Source of the DNA: Datisca glomerata
Taxonomy: Eukaryota > Streptophyta > Magnoliopsida > Cucurbitales > Datiscaceae
Reading direction: 5' to 3'
DNA length: 64,000 nucleotides
NCBI GenBank assembly: GCA_003255025.1
Contig: QANY01013250.1
Location: forward strand, 2,155,023 to 2,219,022
Shown here one piece after another: positions 1-11,759 of this stretch (position 1 is the first letter of the stretch; each line of letters starts with the position of its first letter). The notes beneath the pieces were generated by a model that was given only the letters and a program-made list of their open reading frames with translations, ran no database searches and was not told the origin of the DNA. The position numbers and the translations under genes are program-made.

Positions 1-54
1 ATGATCTTTATTATTTGTTTGTAGAGGGATCTCCATACCGAAAGAAACCCTTTA
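1..54 (+). mobile_element. LTR tail remnant
   Basis: The first bases (atgatctttattatttgtt...) match the last 55 bp of the solo LTR that ends at 6686, including the following 'ataccgaaa' stretch. The copy here ends in ctttata where the other ends in tttaca. It is therefore the end of an LTR of the same family, with the rest outside the window. No primer-binding site is recognisable after it, so I cannot tell whether it is a 5' LTR or another solo LTR. Confidence 0.6.
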
Positions 55-1384
55 TATTCACACTAATCCAAGCTCACACCATCAATATTAGTTGAGGTGG
101 TTGTAGAGCTCATGATGGTGGTCGGGTTGATGGGGTTGATTAAGTGGAAAATGAGGAAGACTTTCCTTTTCTGTGGGGAAGAATAGGGCTCATCGAGAGA
201 AAAGGCTGGGGAAGGAAGGAAATAAGAGGCATGACAGGGGTGTTGTTGACATTTCGTCTTGTACCCGAATTCTGATTTTTAAGAACATAGCCCATTTTTC
301 CAAACTGTATTTTCAAATGGCCCTCTCTTCCAAAAAACCCGTTTACTTACCAACACAACTTAACTTCTTCTACGAATAGAAAGCATGAGGATCGAGTGAA
401 TGATGTATGTTAGCTAAGATACAAAAATCCATAAACTTTCACTTATTATGCAAAACAAATATTTATACTTTGAGAAATCTCCAATCTCTCAATTTGTTCC
501 TTGCTCATCCATGGACCATTCCCTTTCTTCCACCCTTTGGATAGAGAAATCAACCTTACAAGGGTTTCGTGAAGAACCCATGGAAATCTGACAAATCCTC
601 AGATATTTCACTCTCTTGACAAGAAGAAAAGGAAGAGGAAAAGGGGAAGACGAAGAAGGTTTTTTTGTGTGTGTGTGTGTGGGCGCGCGCGTGTGAAGCA
701 GCAGAGACGAAGAAGATAATTAGGAGAAGAAGATAGAAGACACGATGTTAATTGGCTCGGTTTGAAACTTAACAGTTTTTGTAATTTGGAGATCCGTTGG
801 TGACGAAGCTGGCGCTATTGGCCAAGTACGTGATTTTTTCCAGGAACCATGGTAGCTTCTCGGGTTTTTTCTCCTCCTGATTATGCTTAATGATGTTGGA
901 TAATCAAATTGGTAGAAAATTGTTTTGTTTAAATAACAGAGCTACCAAAAGCATTTGCTTCTCTCGATCTACGTGAATCCATGGCTTAAAAATAACATAA
1001 TATATGCTCTATTGATTAATGGCAGTGTGCTCATTCATTTTATTCGTACTATTGCCTCCCTGAACTGTACGATGCTGTCTCTACACTCCTCGGTTTCAGT
1101 CTTTGTACGGCTCCCGGTCGGTACTCATTTTCTCTGCATCTCCTTTTGAATTTAATTCACTATTATACACACTACCCTTTATTTAATTTACATGGACAAA
1201 TATGTAAACGTTCAATATAATTAGCAGATAGCAAAAACACACCATACATATACATAAACTAACTATAACATTAGAAAAAACAAACAGAGACAGACAGACA
1301 AACAGACATAGAAAGAAGATCTAGGAATAGCATTAAAGGGGCAAGATTCTCTGATGGCGGGGATTCTGAGGAGAGGAAGAGGAT
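55..1384. other. Non-coding stretch, no gene seen
   Basis: No open frame here resembles a known protein. The stretch holds a short alternating purine-pyrimidine tract, (tg)n followed by (cg)n, at about 666-692. It probably includes the 3' flank of the NAC gene that ends at 1385. Confidence 0.6.
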
Positions 1385-2577
1385 CTATGTATCTAATAAA
1401 ATCATCTGAAAGGCTTGTCTGTTAAAAGCAACAGAAGGGGTAAAAGGGGACATATCATTTTCATCGACAGCTGCTTCTGCTTCAGCATCATCAGTATTTG
1501 CATTAGCAGCTGTGCCGGTGACTGTATGTGTGTACCCCATTAACTCATCACCATATTCATCCATTTCAAAAAGCAAAGAGTAATTTTCATGATAATTATC
1601 CTCTGTTTTGCAATTAGCCTTTGGAGTACAGTTGATTATTGTATTAGAAGTAGCAGAAGGAACTGTGATGTTGGAGGAAATAGGAGGATAGAAGGAAGGG
1701 AATAGGTGGGATTGGGACAGAATAGAAGGGTTTGTTATTAGGCTGTTGAGGTTGTCTTCTTGGAGATGAAGAGAGTGTAATACATTTGGAGTAATATCAA
1801 TCAATGGAGGTAAGGCATTGGTGTTGGTGGGTAGAGCAGCTTCTGGTTCTTCTACTATATTATTATTATTGCTCTGTTCATCTTCCAAAAGTAGAGGGCT
1901 TTTCTTTTCCCCTGTTTTGTAAAATATTCTGCATATCACCCATTCTTCCTGCCCAAATTACCAAGAAAAAGGTAATTAAGTATTGTTTGATAAAACAGAA
2001 GTAAAATGGAGAGAAAATTTCTAAATTCCTACAATAATACCTTGGAGATGGAGGAATAACAGAGGGAATGAGAGAAATGAGAATGGAGGATACGATACTC
2101 GTGCATGACCCAGTTAGTCTTAAGACCACGAGGAGCTCTACCCAAGTAGAAAACAAGAGTTTTCTTCATCCCAACTAGGAATCTGAATCCACTACTGTAA
2201 ACTTCTCTGTCTTTTCCAGTAGCTTTCCAGTAACCAGCGCTGGTTGCTCTGTTTGTTCTTAAACCACTTGGGTACTTCCTGTCCTTTAAGCTGAACAAAT
2301 ACCACTCCCTCTCCCCTTTCCTAGCCATTTCTGGGAGGTCCCATGGCTCACATCTATTGAGATCAACTTCAGCAATATGATTAAAATAAGAAGAAGAAGA
2401 AGAAGAAGAGAAGAAGGGTCCATCTCCATGGAAGACTTTAGAAGCTAAATAAAAGGAAATGAGCTCTTCATCAGTAGGGTGGAACCTGAAGCCTGGTGGT
2501 AATGCTAATCCATTCTCGTTTAACTCTTCTTCACCTTTGATTTCACTCATTATCACTTCTTCCATTCCCAACATCAT
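1385..2577 (-). CDS. CUC3: NAC-domain transcription factor, CUC3-like
   Basis: Two exons, 2577-2041 and 1948-1385, split by a 92-bp GT-AG intron in phase 0; 366 residues. The NAC domain starts near residue 27: [20 protein letters not shown] (subdomain A), [16 protein letters not shown] (B), [15 protein letters not shown] and [12 protein letters not shown] (C), [17 protein letters not shown] and WVMHEYRI (D). Exon 2 opens with [16 protein letters not shown] (E). The C-terminal half is an acidic, Asn- and Ser-rich activation-type region with an ALPPLID motif. NAC proteins are plant-specific nuclear DNA-binding factors; the CUC group defines organ boundaries and meristems. The ASKVFHGDG spacing and the KEEWVICR-F-KTG junction favour the CUC3 branch by memory of family sequences, so orthology is an inference. 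The first ATG after the TATA box was chosen. The intron often found inside the N-terminal part of the NAC domain is absent. Confidence 0.88.
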
Positions 2578-2634
2578 CTCTCTCTGGAAAGAGATTTGCG
2601 AGACTGACTGCGTGTCATGTTGTTAACCAAGGTC

Positions 2635-2644
2635 GTATATATGG
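2635..2644 (-). promoter_or_regulatory. TATA box of the NAC gene
   Basis: The minus strand reads ccatatatac about 60 bp upstream of the NAC start codon. It implies a transcription start near 2605 and a short leader of about 30 nt. A pyrimidine-rich leader follows. Confidence 0.5.
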
Positions 2645-4298
2645 AAGTTTAAAAGAGGGTGCTGGGGGGAAATGTGGGGCCCCAACATAAAGGAGAGCTT
2701 CCCAAAGTGGAAGTACTCATTTCCTTTTTGTTTAACGGGTTCTGCCTAAACTGTAAGATTAATGGATGCGGATCGCTTACTGTTGTGAACATGACTACTG
2801 TTAATGCCAAAACGGACAGCAAAAATATGAGAGCTTCATGGATTGAGAGAACAGTCAAATTTGAGAGAGGACATCTCCAACATGAGCAGATCTGTTTTTA
2901 AAATTAATTAAGTCTCTTATCATTTAATGATTTATTAATATCCAATCACGTAAATAAACTCAACAACTCGGTAGATAAGAGGAATACATAAAAATAATTT
3001 TTAAGTTATATGATTAAAAGTATTTATTTTAAAAATTAGAGCAGCACATATATAACATTATTAAAAATTAGAGGATTAAAAATGTAGTTTTCTCTATTAT
3101 ATATTATGATTATAAGATATCTTTTAAATTTTATTGTTATATATGAAGACATTAATTGGGGTCAATTGCCAGAAAAGAATCAAAGATATGCATCAGGAGT
3201 TGCACGTGTATAATGATCAGCTTAATTGCAGGCAGTTAATATACTAATAGGTTATTTGGGAATGAGAGAGACAGATGTCTATCTTCTGAATTTGAAATTA
3301 TGAATAATAATCTAAAATATTAAACATAGATGTCCAATCCTAATGGAGAATCTCAACAAAAATGGATGTTCAATTGATCTTGATTTATGATCTACACAAT
3401 TGATTACATGTAATAATCTAATAATCTTTTTCACATTTCATCTTTTATTTTAATCAGATCTAAAACGCTAAGATATAGTCCCATCACTTTTGACAATTCC
3501 ACTTAATTTTAGCTCTCTCTATCTGTAAATAATGGAAAATTTTGTGGTCAAAGTTGCATAATGGAAGTTGGCGTGAATGAATCAGACATATAATAATAAG
3601 TAGACCACCTGCACGGGGAACTGGGAGCCTAGTCTGCCACCATCCTACTTCTGTTACGCTCTATATATCAACGTAAGGAAAAAGAGATAATTATATATAT
3701 TTAGTTACACCGAGAACGACTCATATTTTGATAAATAGGGAACGAGTCTGTGTGTTTGCATTAAAAATAAAAAAAATGACTCATTCTTCCACGACCGAAC
3801 GTTTGTGTCGAGCTCATTTAATTTGTTAAACCTGAATTGAAATGGTCGAGGATTTGTTTCTAAATCTATATTTATTAGTAAATCAAGAGGGGGGTACGCA
3901 CCACTAGACATCATTCAATTTAATTCTAAGCTATCAATCAAATCTCATCACTCTTTTTAATCTGGTTTTCTTTCTTTTGGGTTTAGTAATAATAGTAGTA
4001 CAGAACACAGAGATAGAAGCCTTTAGGCTGAGAGCATTCAAAGCCTGAGTCCCGACAACCTTTTAAATCGATCCACTCACACGTCTGTTATTAATAGAGG
4101 CTCTATTTAATTGGTGTTTGGACATGTATCATATGTATGTTTTGGTCACTGGTCAGCACTCAGCAGTCAGTCCCTCCTTAGGCTTCAAATAATGGAATTA
4201 GCAAGTGGTTGTAATAGCAGGCTAGGTAGTGGGTGACTGACCCCACTCCTTCCCTTCCGTATGTTAACAAATTAAATTAAATTTACAATGTGTAAAAT
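2645..4298. other. Intergenic DNA upstream of the NAC gene
   Basis: AT-rich sequence with no convincing coding frame. It is probably the NAC upstream regulatory region, ending where the LINE insertion begins. A CACGTG-type core (gcacgtgt) is present near 3203, which I treat as chance-level. Confidence 0.5.
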
Positions 4299-4312
4299 TG
4301 AATTAACAATTC
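4299..4312. repeat. Target site duplication of LINE, left copy
   Basis: tgaattaacaattc (14 bp) is repeated exactly at 6888-6901, directly after an A-rich tail. This length is typical of L1-type target-primed insertion. Confidence 0.85.
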
Positions 4313-5672
4313 AGAAATTTAATAATTTTCAATTTAGTCATGCTTGCTAAACAAGTTTAGAGAATGCTTACCGGTCAAGCCCCCCTTCCCTTTAGCTTTC
4401 TAAAGAGCAAATATTTTAGAAAGTGTGATTTTTGGCTACTAATGTGGGTTGTAAATCTTATTGGGATTGGAGAAACTTATTAGAAGGAAGGAAAATCCTT
4501 CAACATGAAATTCTATATAATATCAGAAATGACTATTCTGCTAGGATTTAGGATGACCCGTGGCTTCGACGTCCCATTTCTTTCATGACCAAGAAAGATA
4601 ATATTTTTTTTGTTAAAGATATTCTCTTGCCTGATGAAAAAGGGTGGGATAAAGAAACAATTTATGACTGCTTTATTGAAGAGAACAATAATCTTATTGT
4701 GAGTATTCCTTTCAGCAGGTTCGGTAGAGATGATAGCTTCATGTGGTTCTATACTAAATCGAGGCAATATTCTGTAAAATCTGGACACCATCTTACTTGT
4801 GAATTAAAGAAGAACGGAATTATTGGCAATTCTCCCTCTAGAGTTTCTAGCCTAGATAACAAGTTGATCTCGGTATGGAAGGCTTTATGGAAGCTGGAAA
4901 TTCGGCCAAGCTCAAAGTTTTTTTGTAAAAATTGTTGAATAATTTCATAGCTGTTAAAAGCAATTTGGTAAAGAAAGCGTTTTTGCTCTTTTTGTTGTTA
5001 GGAATTGGAAGACAGTGGACACCTCTTCTTCAGATGCTCCTTTTCTCAAGCTTTTTGGTTTGACTCCCCCTTAAATCTTAAAATGCAGGATATTCCAGGT
5101 AGCAATTTCTTGGATATGTGGTAGTGGCTGACAACAACCTTCATTCAGAGAATCGAGACTATTGCATGCTTCGATATCCTACGGGTTATGGAGAATCTAA
5201 AAGGCAAGGAATAAGATGATTTTTAATGAAATTGATCCTTCCCCCAGTTAAATTCTTAGTAAAACCCACGAGAATATTGTGGAGCGGTGTCATGTGGTCC
5301 GCCCAGATGAAGTGCGATCTTCTGCTTTAAGAGAGGGGAGCTCGTCGCCTTCCTCCTTGATTTCTTTGAGACCAATCTACTCTCCTTCAACCTGAAGGTT
5401 GTTTATTGATGCGGTGTGGTCTTCGTCCTCAGGTAAGTGTGGCCTAGGATGGTGCTTGATTAATATAAATTACTCAGTGACTGCTGCAAGATACAGAAGG
5501 ATCAATAAAGTTCTAAATGTAGCGGTCGGGGAAGCCCTAGCTGTTGAGTGGGCTCTTGAGGAATGTCTTCAACGGATTCTCTCATCGATCTCAGTGTTTT
5601 CGGATGCTCTCAATCTGATTGGTTATAGCTCACCGGAAGGGAATCTTCAATCTGCTATTTTTTATATCCCCG

Positions 5673-6686
5673 TGTAAAAAATACTCACCGTCACGTGAAA
5701 CAAAAAGAACTCACTCAGGACTCATGTGAAGTGTCGAGAAAACAGAAACGGATGACTGACTGAAGTCGAGAAACATCTCGAGAATGGGAGATCATCGCCA
5801 CCAGAACGGGAACCAACATCTCGAGAATAGGAGATCATCGCCTCCAGAACAGGAACCGACATATCGATAAGGAGAGATCATCGCCTCCAGAACGAGAATC
5901 GATATCACAAGAACGGGGGATCATCGGCTCCAGAACTGGAACCGACATCTCGAGAACGGGAGATCATCGCCTCCAGAACGGGAACCGACATCTCGAGAAC
6001 GGGAGATCATCGCCTCCAGAATAGGAACTGACATCTCGAGAACAGGAGATCATCGCCTCCAGAACGAGAATCAACATCTCAAAAACGGAAGATCATCGCC
6101 TCCAGAATGGGAACCGACGTCTCGAGAACGGGAGATCATCGCCTCCAGAACGGGAACTGACATCTCGAGAACGAAAAATCATTATCTCTTGGACAAGACA
6201 GAACATCAGAACGGAAAGGAGAGTTCAGATTGTCAATCAAATGGTTGTGATTGATTGACCGAACCACGAGGAATCTTCAAGTGACTATGATTGATTGAGT
6301 TGCTGAGGACAAAACAATATAAATGATGAATGAGCAAAGTAAAGGAGCTCACACTGGAAAGCAATCACATCAACCGAAAGCATAACAGATGTGATCATCC
6401 CTTTATTGTTATCATTATTATTGTAAGGTCTATAAGTACATACTCATATAAAAAGAGGAGGGGAGGAGATCTAAGCAAACTTCAACTAAAGGCTTTGCCC
6501 TTTTTCTCTTCTCTCATCAACAATTATGTAAAATCCTTGCACCAAGTGAATATCAATGATCTTCCAAAAACCTTTTAAGAGTTTTTCACGTAAATGATGA
6601 TGTCTGTATTCTCTCTTTCTCTCTTCAAATTATGATCTTTATTATTTGTTCGTAGAAAATTTTTTATACCGAAAAAAGCATTTACA
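5673..6686 (+). mobile_element. Solo LTR (1014 bp) nested in the LINE
   Basis: The segment begins tgtaaaaaatactcacc and ends gcatttaca, giving TG...CA ends with an inverted TGTAAA/TTTACA. It interrupts the RNase H frame of the LINE, and the two halves of that domain flank it. Its first bases resemble the start region of the Tat-type LTR at 60454 (GTAAAAAATA followed by CACGTG). Its end resembles the ends of the LTRs at 31584 and 59976. No matching 5-bp target duplication is visible (ccccg versus actct). It may be mutated, or the element may have been lost by unequal recombination. Orientation is inferred from the resemblance to the Tat LTR ends. Confidence 0.72.
5771..6180. repeat. 43-bp minisatellite, about 9.5 copies, inside the LTR
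   Basis: A 43-bp unit is repeated head to tail. Each copy reads approximately catctcgagaacgggagat, then catcgcctccagaacgg, then gaaccga. Copies differ at several positions, so the array is not very recent. Most copies contain the palindrome CTCGAG. Its end decays from about 6165. Confidence 0.9.
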
Positions 6687-6887
6687 ACTCTTATTAAGGG
6701 TTTTTATGAATCTGTTCTGTTCAATTTCGTCCCCAGAGCTAGCAATATCATAACTCATAATTTGACAAGATTAGACTTTGTTGAGGATTGCTACTGTGTC
6801 TCTAATTGTCCCTTTCCCTGTAACATTTTTGGCATTGTAGACTGTAATTTCTGTTATTTAATGACGTCTTTTTCTTGAAAAAAAAAA

Positions 6888-6901
6888 TGAATTAACAATT
6901 C
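6888..6901. repeat. Target site duplication of LINE, right copy
   Basis: Exact copy of the 14 bp at 4299-4312, immediately after the poly-A tail. Confidence 0.85.
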
Positions 6902-9359
6902 TACAATGTGTAACATAAACATTGTTAGGTGATTTCGTGTCCCTTATTTTTCATATATTTAGTGTAGGAAAAAGTATAAAAATGACCGAAAATGAGGCAC
7001 AGTTTGCAAAAAAAATTGTCATTTTTTTAACTCATCCCGGAACCCTTTGTTTTTTGTTATTTTCTCTTTCGTGAAGTGAACGTGTTGAACTCATAATTCT
7101 TCAACTAAGCACAGTAAGAAAATTGATCTAGATTGTTCAATCATTTGATCATACATATACAAAACAATTGCCTTTTATTTTTCAACCATTCATACATGGG
7201 AAATGTTGAATCTAAAATCATGAATAGTTGCTCAAAATCTCGACCCACCAATCCTCTATTTCCATGTATTCAATGGACGAAAAACCACCTGATATTCCTT
7301 TCATTGATGAGTTTTTTAAAAGTAATTGCACTATATAGACAGGTTTTGAAATTTGAGTTAAGATATAATAAGATTTTCAATTATTTAGGTAAATAACAAT
7401 TTCTTAGTCATCACGTCAGTTTTCAGTTGATAAATTTTGCTTGATATTTTTGCCTCTCACGTATAGATTATATTGTCTTTGATTTCCTGGAACCTTGATA
7501 ACTAATAAGATCACATTAACTTTTATTTTAATTAATATATTCTAGAATTTCAGTTATTAGTGTAATTAATATATTTTATTTTAAAATTAGATTTAATTAG
7601 ATATTGATATTTATTTTTTAAAGACCACTTTTTATGGTGATTTTGGTTATAAAAATACATTTTCCATAACCGATTGATAATATATTCTAGAATTATAGTT
7701 TTGTTTCAAAAACTACTCCCATTCATTCCACCTCCATCCTTATTTTGAACCGAAATCATTCATCAACATTCATCATCGATTGATAACATTCATCATCGAT
7801 TGATAACATTCATCAACGTTCATCACCGATTGATAACATTCATCAGACCGTCATTGACGTCGACAAACCTCCATTGACGTCCACCTGAGCATAACCATTG
7901 ACGGCAAAAGGTAACTCCATTGATGAGGAATAACTCCATTGACGAGAGAAAAACTCCATTGACGGCAAAGGTAAATCATCTTTTCTCAATGGGGGTTTGC
8001 CGGTCAATGACGATCTCAGAAGGATGGAGAGTTTTCAGGAATGGTTTGCAACTATAAAAGTTTTTTCTTGATTTTTTTTTATTCTTTAGTTTGATTATGT
8101 TTGATTGATAGATTTTTTACCGTAATTACAGTAGTTACCTTAATTGTAGTTTAAGTCTTCACTTTTTATTTTTTTTCCTGAAATATCATTGGTAGATTTC
8201 AAAATTTGAATTAATTTTATTTAATAGAGAAGGTTGAGATTGAATTATTGAGCGCTTGAGGGAGGGGCAAGATTGTTTAATTTTTGAAAATTTAAGTTTT
8301 ATGGAAAGTTTAATTTCTATTTAGTATCAATTAATTGTATATATTAATTTCTAAGTATATCAGTAATCTATTAATTACAGTGGTTGAGAGATTTAAAATC
8401 CCGCAGTTTAGGGGAGGCATGATTCGTAATAATCTATATTTTTGTTTCCTTAATTATAAGGTCATATCAACTAGGTATATCAATTATAATCAGTTGATTT
8501 ACTCGAATTAATAGGCTTACTACTTTATATGAACTATTTAGAAAACTTACTATTTATCTATAGATCTAGAAAATCTGTTATTGCTTAAAACACCGCTCCT
8601 AATCTTATCTTTTATCTATAATGTAAAATTTCTCTGTTTTTATATATGTGAGTATCTGCGCTTAGCCCGACAATTCCCATGAGTTCCTGGCAGTTTGACT
8701 CTGGCAGTGTGACTGAGAGACCTCTCAATGGCCCCAACAAATTGACGCTGGGGAGGACCTGGAATGTGCACCTAATCCACATCCCAACATTCACCCTTAC
8801 AATTAGGCCAACCCCTTGAAATTATTTATGAGTAATTTCAAACTGACCCAATTATAGATTAAGTTTTAGTTCACCACGTAATACATCAATTATACTCTTT
8901 GAAATGATTTGTCAAATATTCCATCACAATATCATGTATCAACATTTACCCCAATTTAGAGTACCTGATTAGTCAAGTGAGTACCCAAAGTCCCAAAGGG
9001 GTGTGTGACCAGGGCGTTGTGTGCAATCAATTCAGAGCAGGTGCTATATGATATCGAGACCTAAATCAAATATAGTGAGCTAAAGAATCAAAATGGAGTT
9101 CTTAAGGTAATGAATGCATTCAACATAAATACGCACGAGAGAAAATAAACATCTAAAACAACTCCGGGCATTCACTAGATCATAGATGTAATCGGAGAAA
9201 CAAAAACTGCACGAGAGAAAATATTGAATCCATAACAGCAATTTGTTGCAGAACAAATTAGTCATCTTTCCTAACATTTTTTAGACAACAGTAAGTACCT
9301 GGGTGTTCTATTTCTCAGTGAAACTACTCCTGAAAAGCTGACAAAATCCCGCCAAGAAA
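6902..9359. other. Intergenic AT-rich DNA
   Basis: No gene recognised. A patch of short repeats at about 7757-7975 alternates cattcatcatcgattgataa units (about 20 bp) with ccattgacg-containing units. A GC-richer island at 8660-8800 stands out but shows no family I recognise. The end of this stretch is the 3' flank of the HSP20-like gene. Confidence 0.5.
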
Positions 9360-9946
9360 TCAGGATGGTGGGAACCATCCATCTATTGGAGGTAATCTGT
9401 ACTTCATAACAATCACTTCTAAAACGCCATCCGGTCGAAATGAAGGAGAAAATAGTCGTGGGTCAACAGGTCCAGGCAGATTAAAAGAAATGGTGAAAGG
9501 TCCAGGTGGACATAGTTGCTGAACTTTCATATGATAAACAGTAGGTAAGTCTTTCAGAACTTCTGGACTTGTCATCACTCCTTCAATAGAAACCCTTCCA
9601 TCACGCTTGATCTCGCATTTCACTTTACCTGATAGAGTACCAAAGACTTATCCGTGTTTAATACAGTTCTTAAGAGCGTTTTGAACAATAATCTCAGTGG
9701 CTCTCTGGTTTAATATGTGGATGAGTATAGAATTTGTAATCTAAAATGGTAAAAGAAAAACAAAGACGTGACAATTATCTTACTTTGATCCTTCTGGACT
9801 CCAGGCAGGGCAACTCGAAAAAGATAGGCACCTTCACTCACACCAATATCAACAAGTCCAATGGGCGGACCAACACTAGCCTCCTTTGCTGTTCCAGTTA
9901 AAGTGACCAATGGCTTCGCTCGAGGACGATCACTAGAACCTTGCAT
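9360..9946 (-). CDS. HSP20/alpha-crystallin-domain protein, IDM2/IDM3-like
   Basis: Two exons, 9946-9784 and 9628-9360, joined in phase 1 across a 155-bp GT-AG intron; 143 residues as modelled. The product reads TLTGTAKEASVGPPIGLVDI, then AYLFRVALPGVQKDQ, then KVKCEIKRDGRVSIEGVMTS, then LCPPGPFTISFNLPGPVDP, ending DGWFPPS. This is the order seen in plant alpha-crystallin-domain proteins related to INCREASED DNA METHYLATION 2/3. Those act as small chaperone-like nuclear subunits of anti-silencing complexes. A related cytosolic role is equally possible. The start is uncertain: 'tgtag' just before the ATG looks like a splice acceptor, so more N-terminal exons or a leader intron may lie between 9950 and 11000. 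Confidence 0.75.
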
Positions 9947-11178
9947 ATCTACACTCCAACTTATATATTTTGTACAACACTTCTGTATAGAGTTTCAAGA
10001 TCCACCTATTAATTAAATCAATAAGCAGTTGGTGAAATTTAGAGGTCCAAAGATTTTGAGAGCATAGATCAAGGTACCAAGAATAATATTTTAGAAATAA
10101 AATGTAGCAGCAGCCTCAAACGCATAAACCTGAGGAGAAAGTAGTTGCCAGACAGAAAGTTCAGCATCCAAACTGACGTTACCTCTGTTAAAACTAAATG
10201 TGTTTCTGTTATTCTGTAGTACTCATAATTTCAGAAAGTAAAGAAATCATTATTACTAACATAGCAATCCACCTATATACTACTGAAAGATCTTAGATAT
10301 TTATATGCAGTTTGAACTGAGAAAGAAGAGGTTTTGAGAGGAAAACCCAGTTTGTGCATGAGATTGAAGTACTGCTTTTCTCTAGCCGATTTTCTTTGAA
10401 GGCTCTCTTTGACTCAAAGGCGTCTTAGCCTTTGTTTCTCACAGAGTTGGAAAATTGAAAAAATTTAGAACCAATGAAACTAATCAATTAAGAACTACCT
10501 TCGTAAAGGTCACAACCAATTAAGAGCTTCCACCAAATGAGTTCAATACAGAGGAAGGAAGCCGTATATAAGCATGAAGCAAGTGATGTACACATAATCA
10601 AAGCCTATTCAAGGATAACTAGTAAAGTCGACCTTCACAAGGCGGCCAAAAGGGTTGTGCAGAAACAAAACTGTAATAAGAAATATATGCAGATCTGAGA
10701 AACGATAGCAGAAATTAAAGGGAATCATCGACACAATTACAAATAGGAATCTAAAGTTGCAAATCTTTTGCACTACAAAAGGCTCTATGCCAAGCAGCTA
10801 ACTTATGAACGGCACAATCAGAAAAATATTGTATCATGCTGAATCTAGCACATATTCGAACCCCCTTTCCATTCTTAACAAGTAAGAAATAAGGGCCAAA
10901 GAGCTGAGAACTAAAAGAAACAGTTTGGGCATGAACAAGATTTATGCCTAAAAAATAAAAATAAAAATACAAAAAATAAGGTTAGCATTAACGTCAAGAG
11001 CATAGGATTACTTATGGTGATCGATATTATAGCACAGAAGTGAGATTGAGTACTTGCCGTGGGGAGATATTACCGTAAAAAATTGCCGGATCTTAAAACG
11101 CAATGTTGAAATGGGCGTTTTCGACAATCAGGCTCGCTAGTATCAGTGGTATTTCAACAAAACGCCAATGGGTAAGTG

Positions 11179-11210
<32 letters not shown>

Positions 11211-11256
11211 ACGGAAATGACAATGGCATTGGCAAGGGGAGAAAAGAAAAAAGGAA
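9947..11256. other. Upstream region of the HSP20-like gene
   Basis: No coding exon could be supported. It probably holds the promoter and perhaps a leader exon of the HSP20-like gene. A (ga)n microsatellite lies at about 11180-11206. Confidence 0.4.
11247..11252 (-). terminator. Pol III terminator of tRNA-Met
   Basis: Six T on the minus strand, 4 nt after the discriminator base of the tRNA. This is the usual RNA polymerase III stop signal. Confidence 0.75.
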
Positions 11257-11341
11257 TGGGGTGAGAGAGGCTCGAACTCTCGACCTCAGGATAACTCAGA
11301 AGCTATGAGACCTACGCGCTAGCCAACTGCGCCACCACCCC
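11257..11341 (-). tRNA. Elongator tRNA-Met (CAT), intron-containing
   Basis: The minus strand folds as a cloverleaf. The acceptor stem GGGGTGG pairs with TCACCCC, and discriminator A follows. The D arm is GCGC-AGTTGGCTA-GCGC. The anticodon loop CTCATAA (anticodon CAT) is interrupted after A37 by an 11-nt intron (gcttctgagtt). The variable loop is AGGTC, and the T arm is GAGAG-TTCGAGC-CTCTC. Mature length is 74 nt before CCA. Plant elongator tRNA-Met genes, like tRNA-Tyr, normally carry such an intron. The A and B boxes look intact and a T-run follows, so the gene is probably functional. Confidence 0.96.
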
Positions 11342-11759
11342 ATGTTGTTTATGAATCTTGTTTTTTAGATGTTAGTCTATAATACGAATGATCAAAACAA
11401 CGGTCAACAAGTAATCAAGAGAATAAGACGAGTTGTAGAATTTATATTAATTCTCAAGAACAATGGGTTGAATCGAAAATAAAATGCAATGGATATGGTA
11501 ATATAATGAAATTCCCAATCACAGGAGGAGTTATATGCTGCAGCTTTATACACTACACACTAGGAAATCAACGTTTGAGAAAACTCAATTAACCTCATTC
11601 TAATACTTAAAAGTACTAAAGAACAAAGACAACCAAACCCACAAAAGTGGAGTGGTTGATAGTGATTCTACTGAAAAAAAACTAAAATTACATAATAAAA
11701 ATCAGAGATAACACCAGGAGTCTTGGGTCAATTTAAAAAGAAAATAGTACATGGTTTGA

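Larger units (their letters stand above)
4313..6887 (+). mobile_element. 5'-truncated L1-type LINE, split by a solo LTR
   Basis: The element lies between two exact 14-bp direct repeats and ends in a poly-A run (6878-6887). Coding remnants run on the plus strand. From about 4395 they show the C-terminal reverse-transcriptase region (LLEGRKIL-like, DDPWLRRPI). At 4585-4938 there is the zinc-finger-type linker (FMWFYTKSRQYSVKSGH, VWKALWKLEIRPSSKFF). From about 5399 there is an RNase H domain (FIDAVWSSSSGKCGLGW with the first Asp, GEALAVEWALEEC with Glu, FSDALNLI with Asp). The RNase H frame resumes after the inserted LTR at about 6687 with VPRASNIITHNLTRL. Endonuclease and most of RT are missing, so this is a 5'-truncated, dead copy. 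An RNase H domain at the C-terminus is known in several plant L1 lineages. Confidence 0.88.

Noticed and set aside
2659..2901. 80-codon frame upstream of the NAC gene
   Set aside because: It overlaps the NAC promoter and has no recognisable motif.
5771..6180. CRISPR-like regular repeats
   Set aside because: The 43-bp units are contiguous with no unique spacers, in a plant LTR; it is a minisatellite.
7757..7975. Possible satellite array
   Set aside because: Only a few imperfect short units of two kinds; simple-sequence drift explains it.
8612..8794. Coding exon in the GC-richer island
   Set aside because: The frame matches no family I know, and no splice signals link it in frame to the HSP20-like gene.
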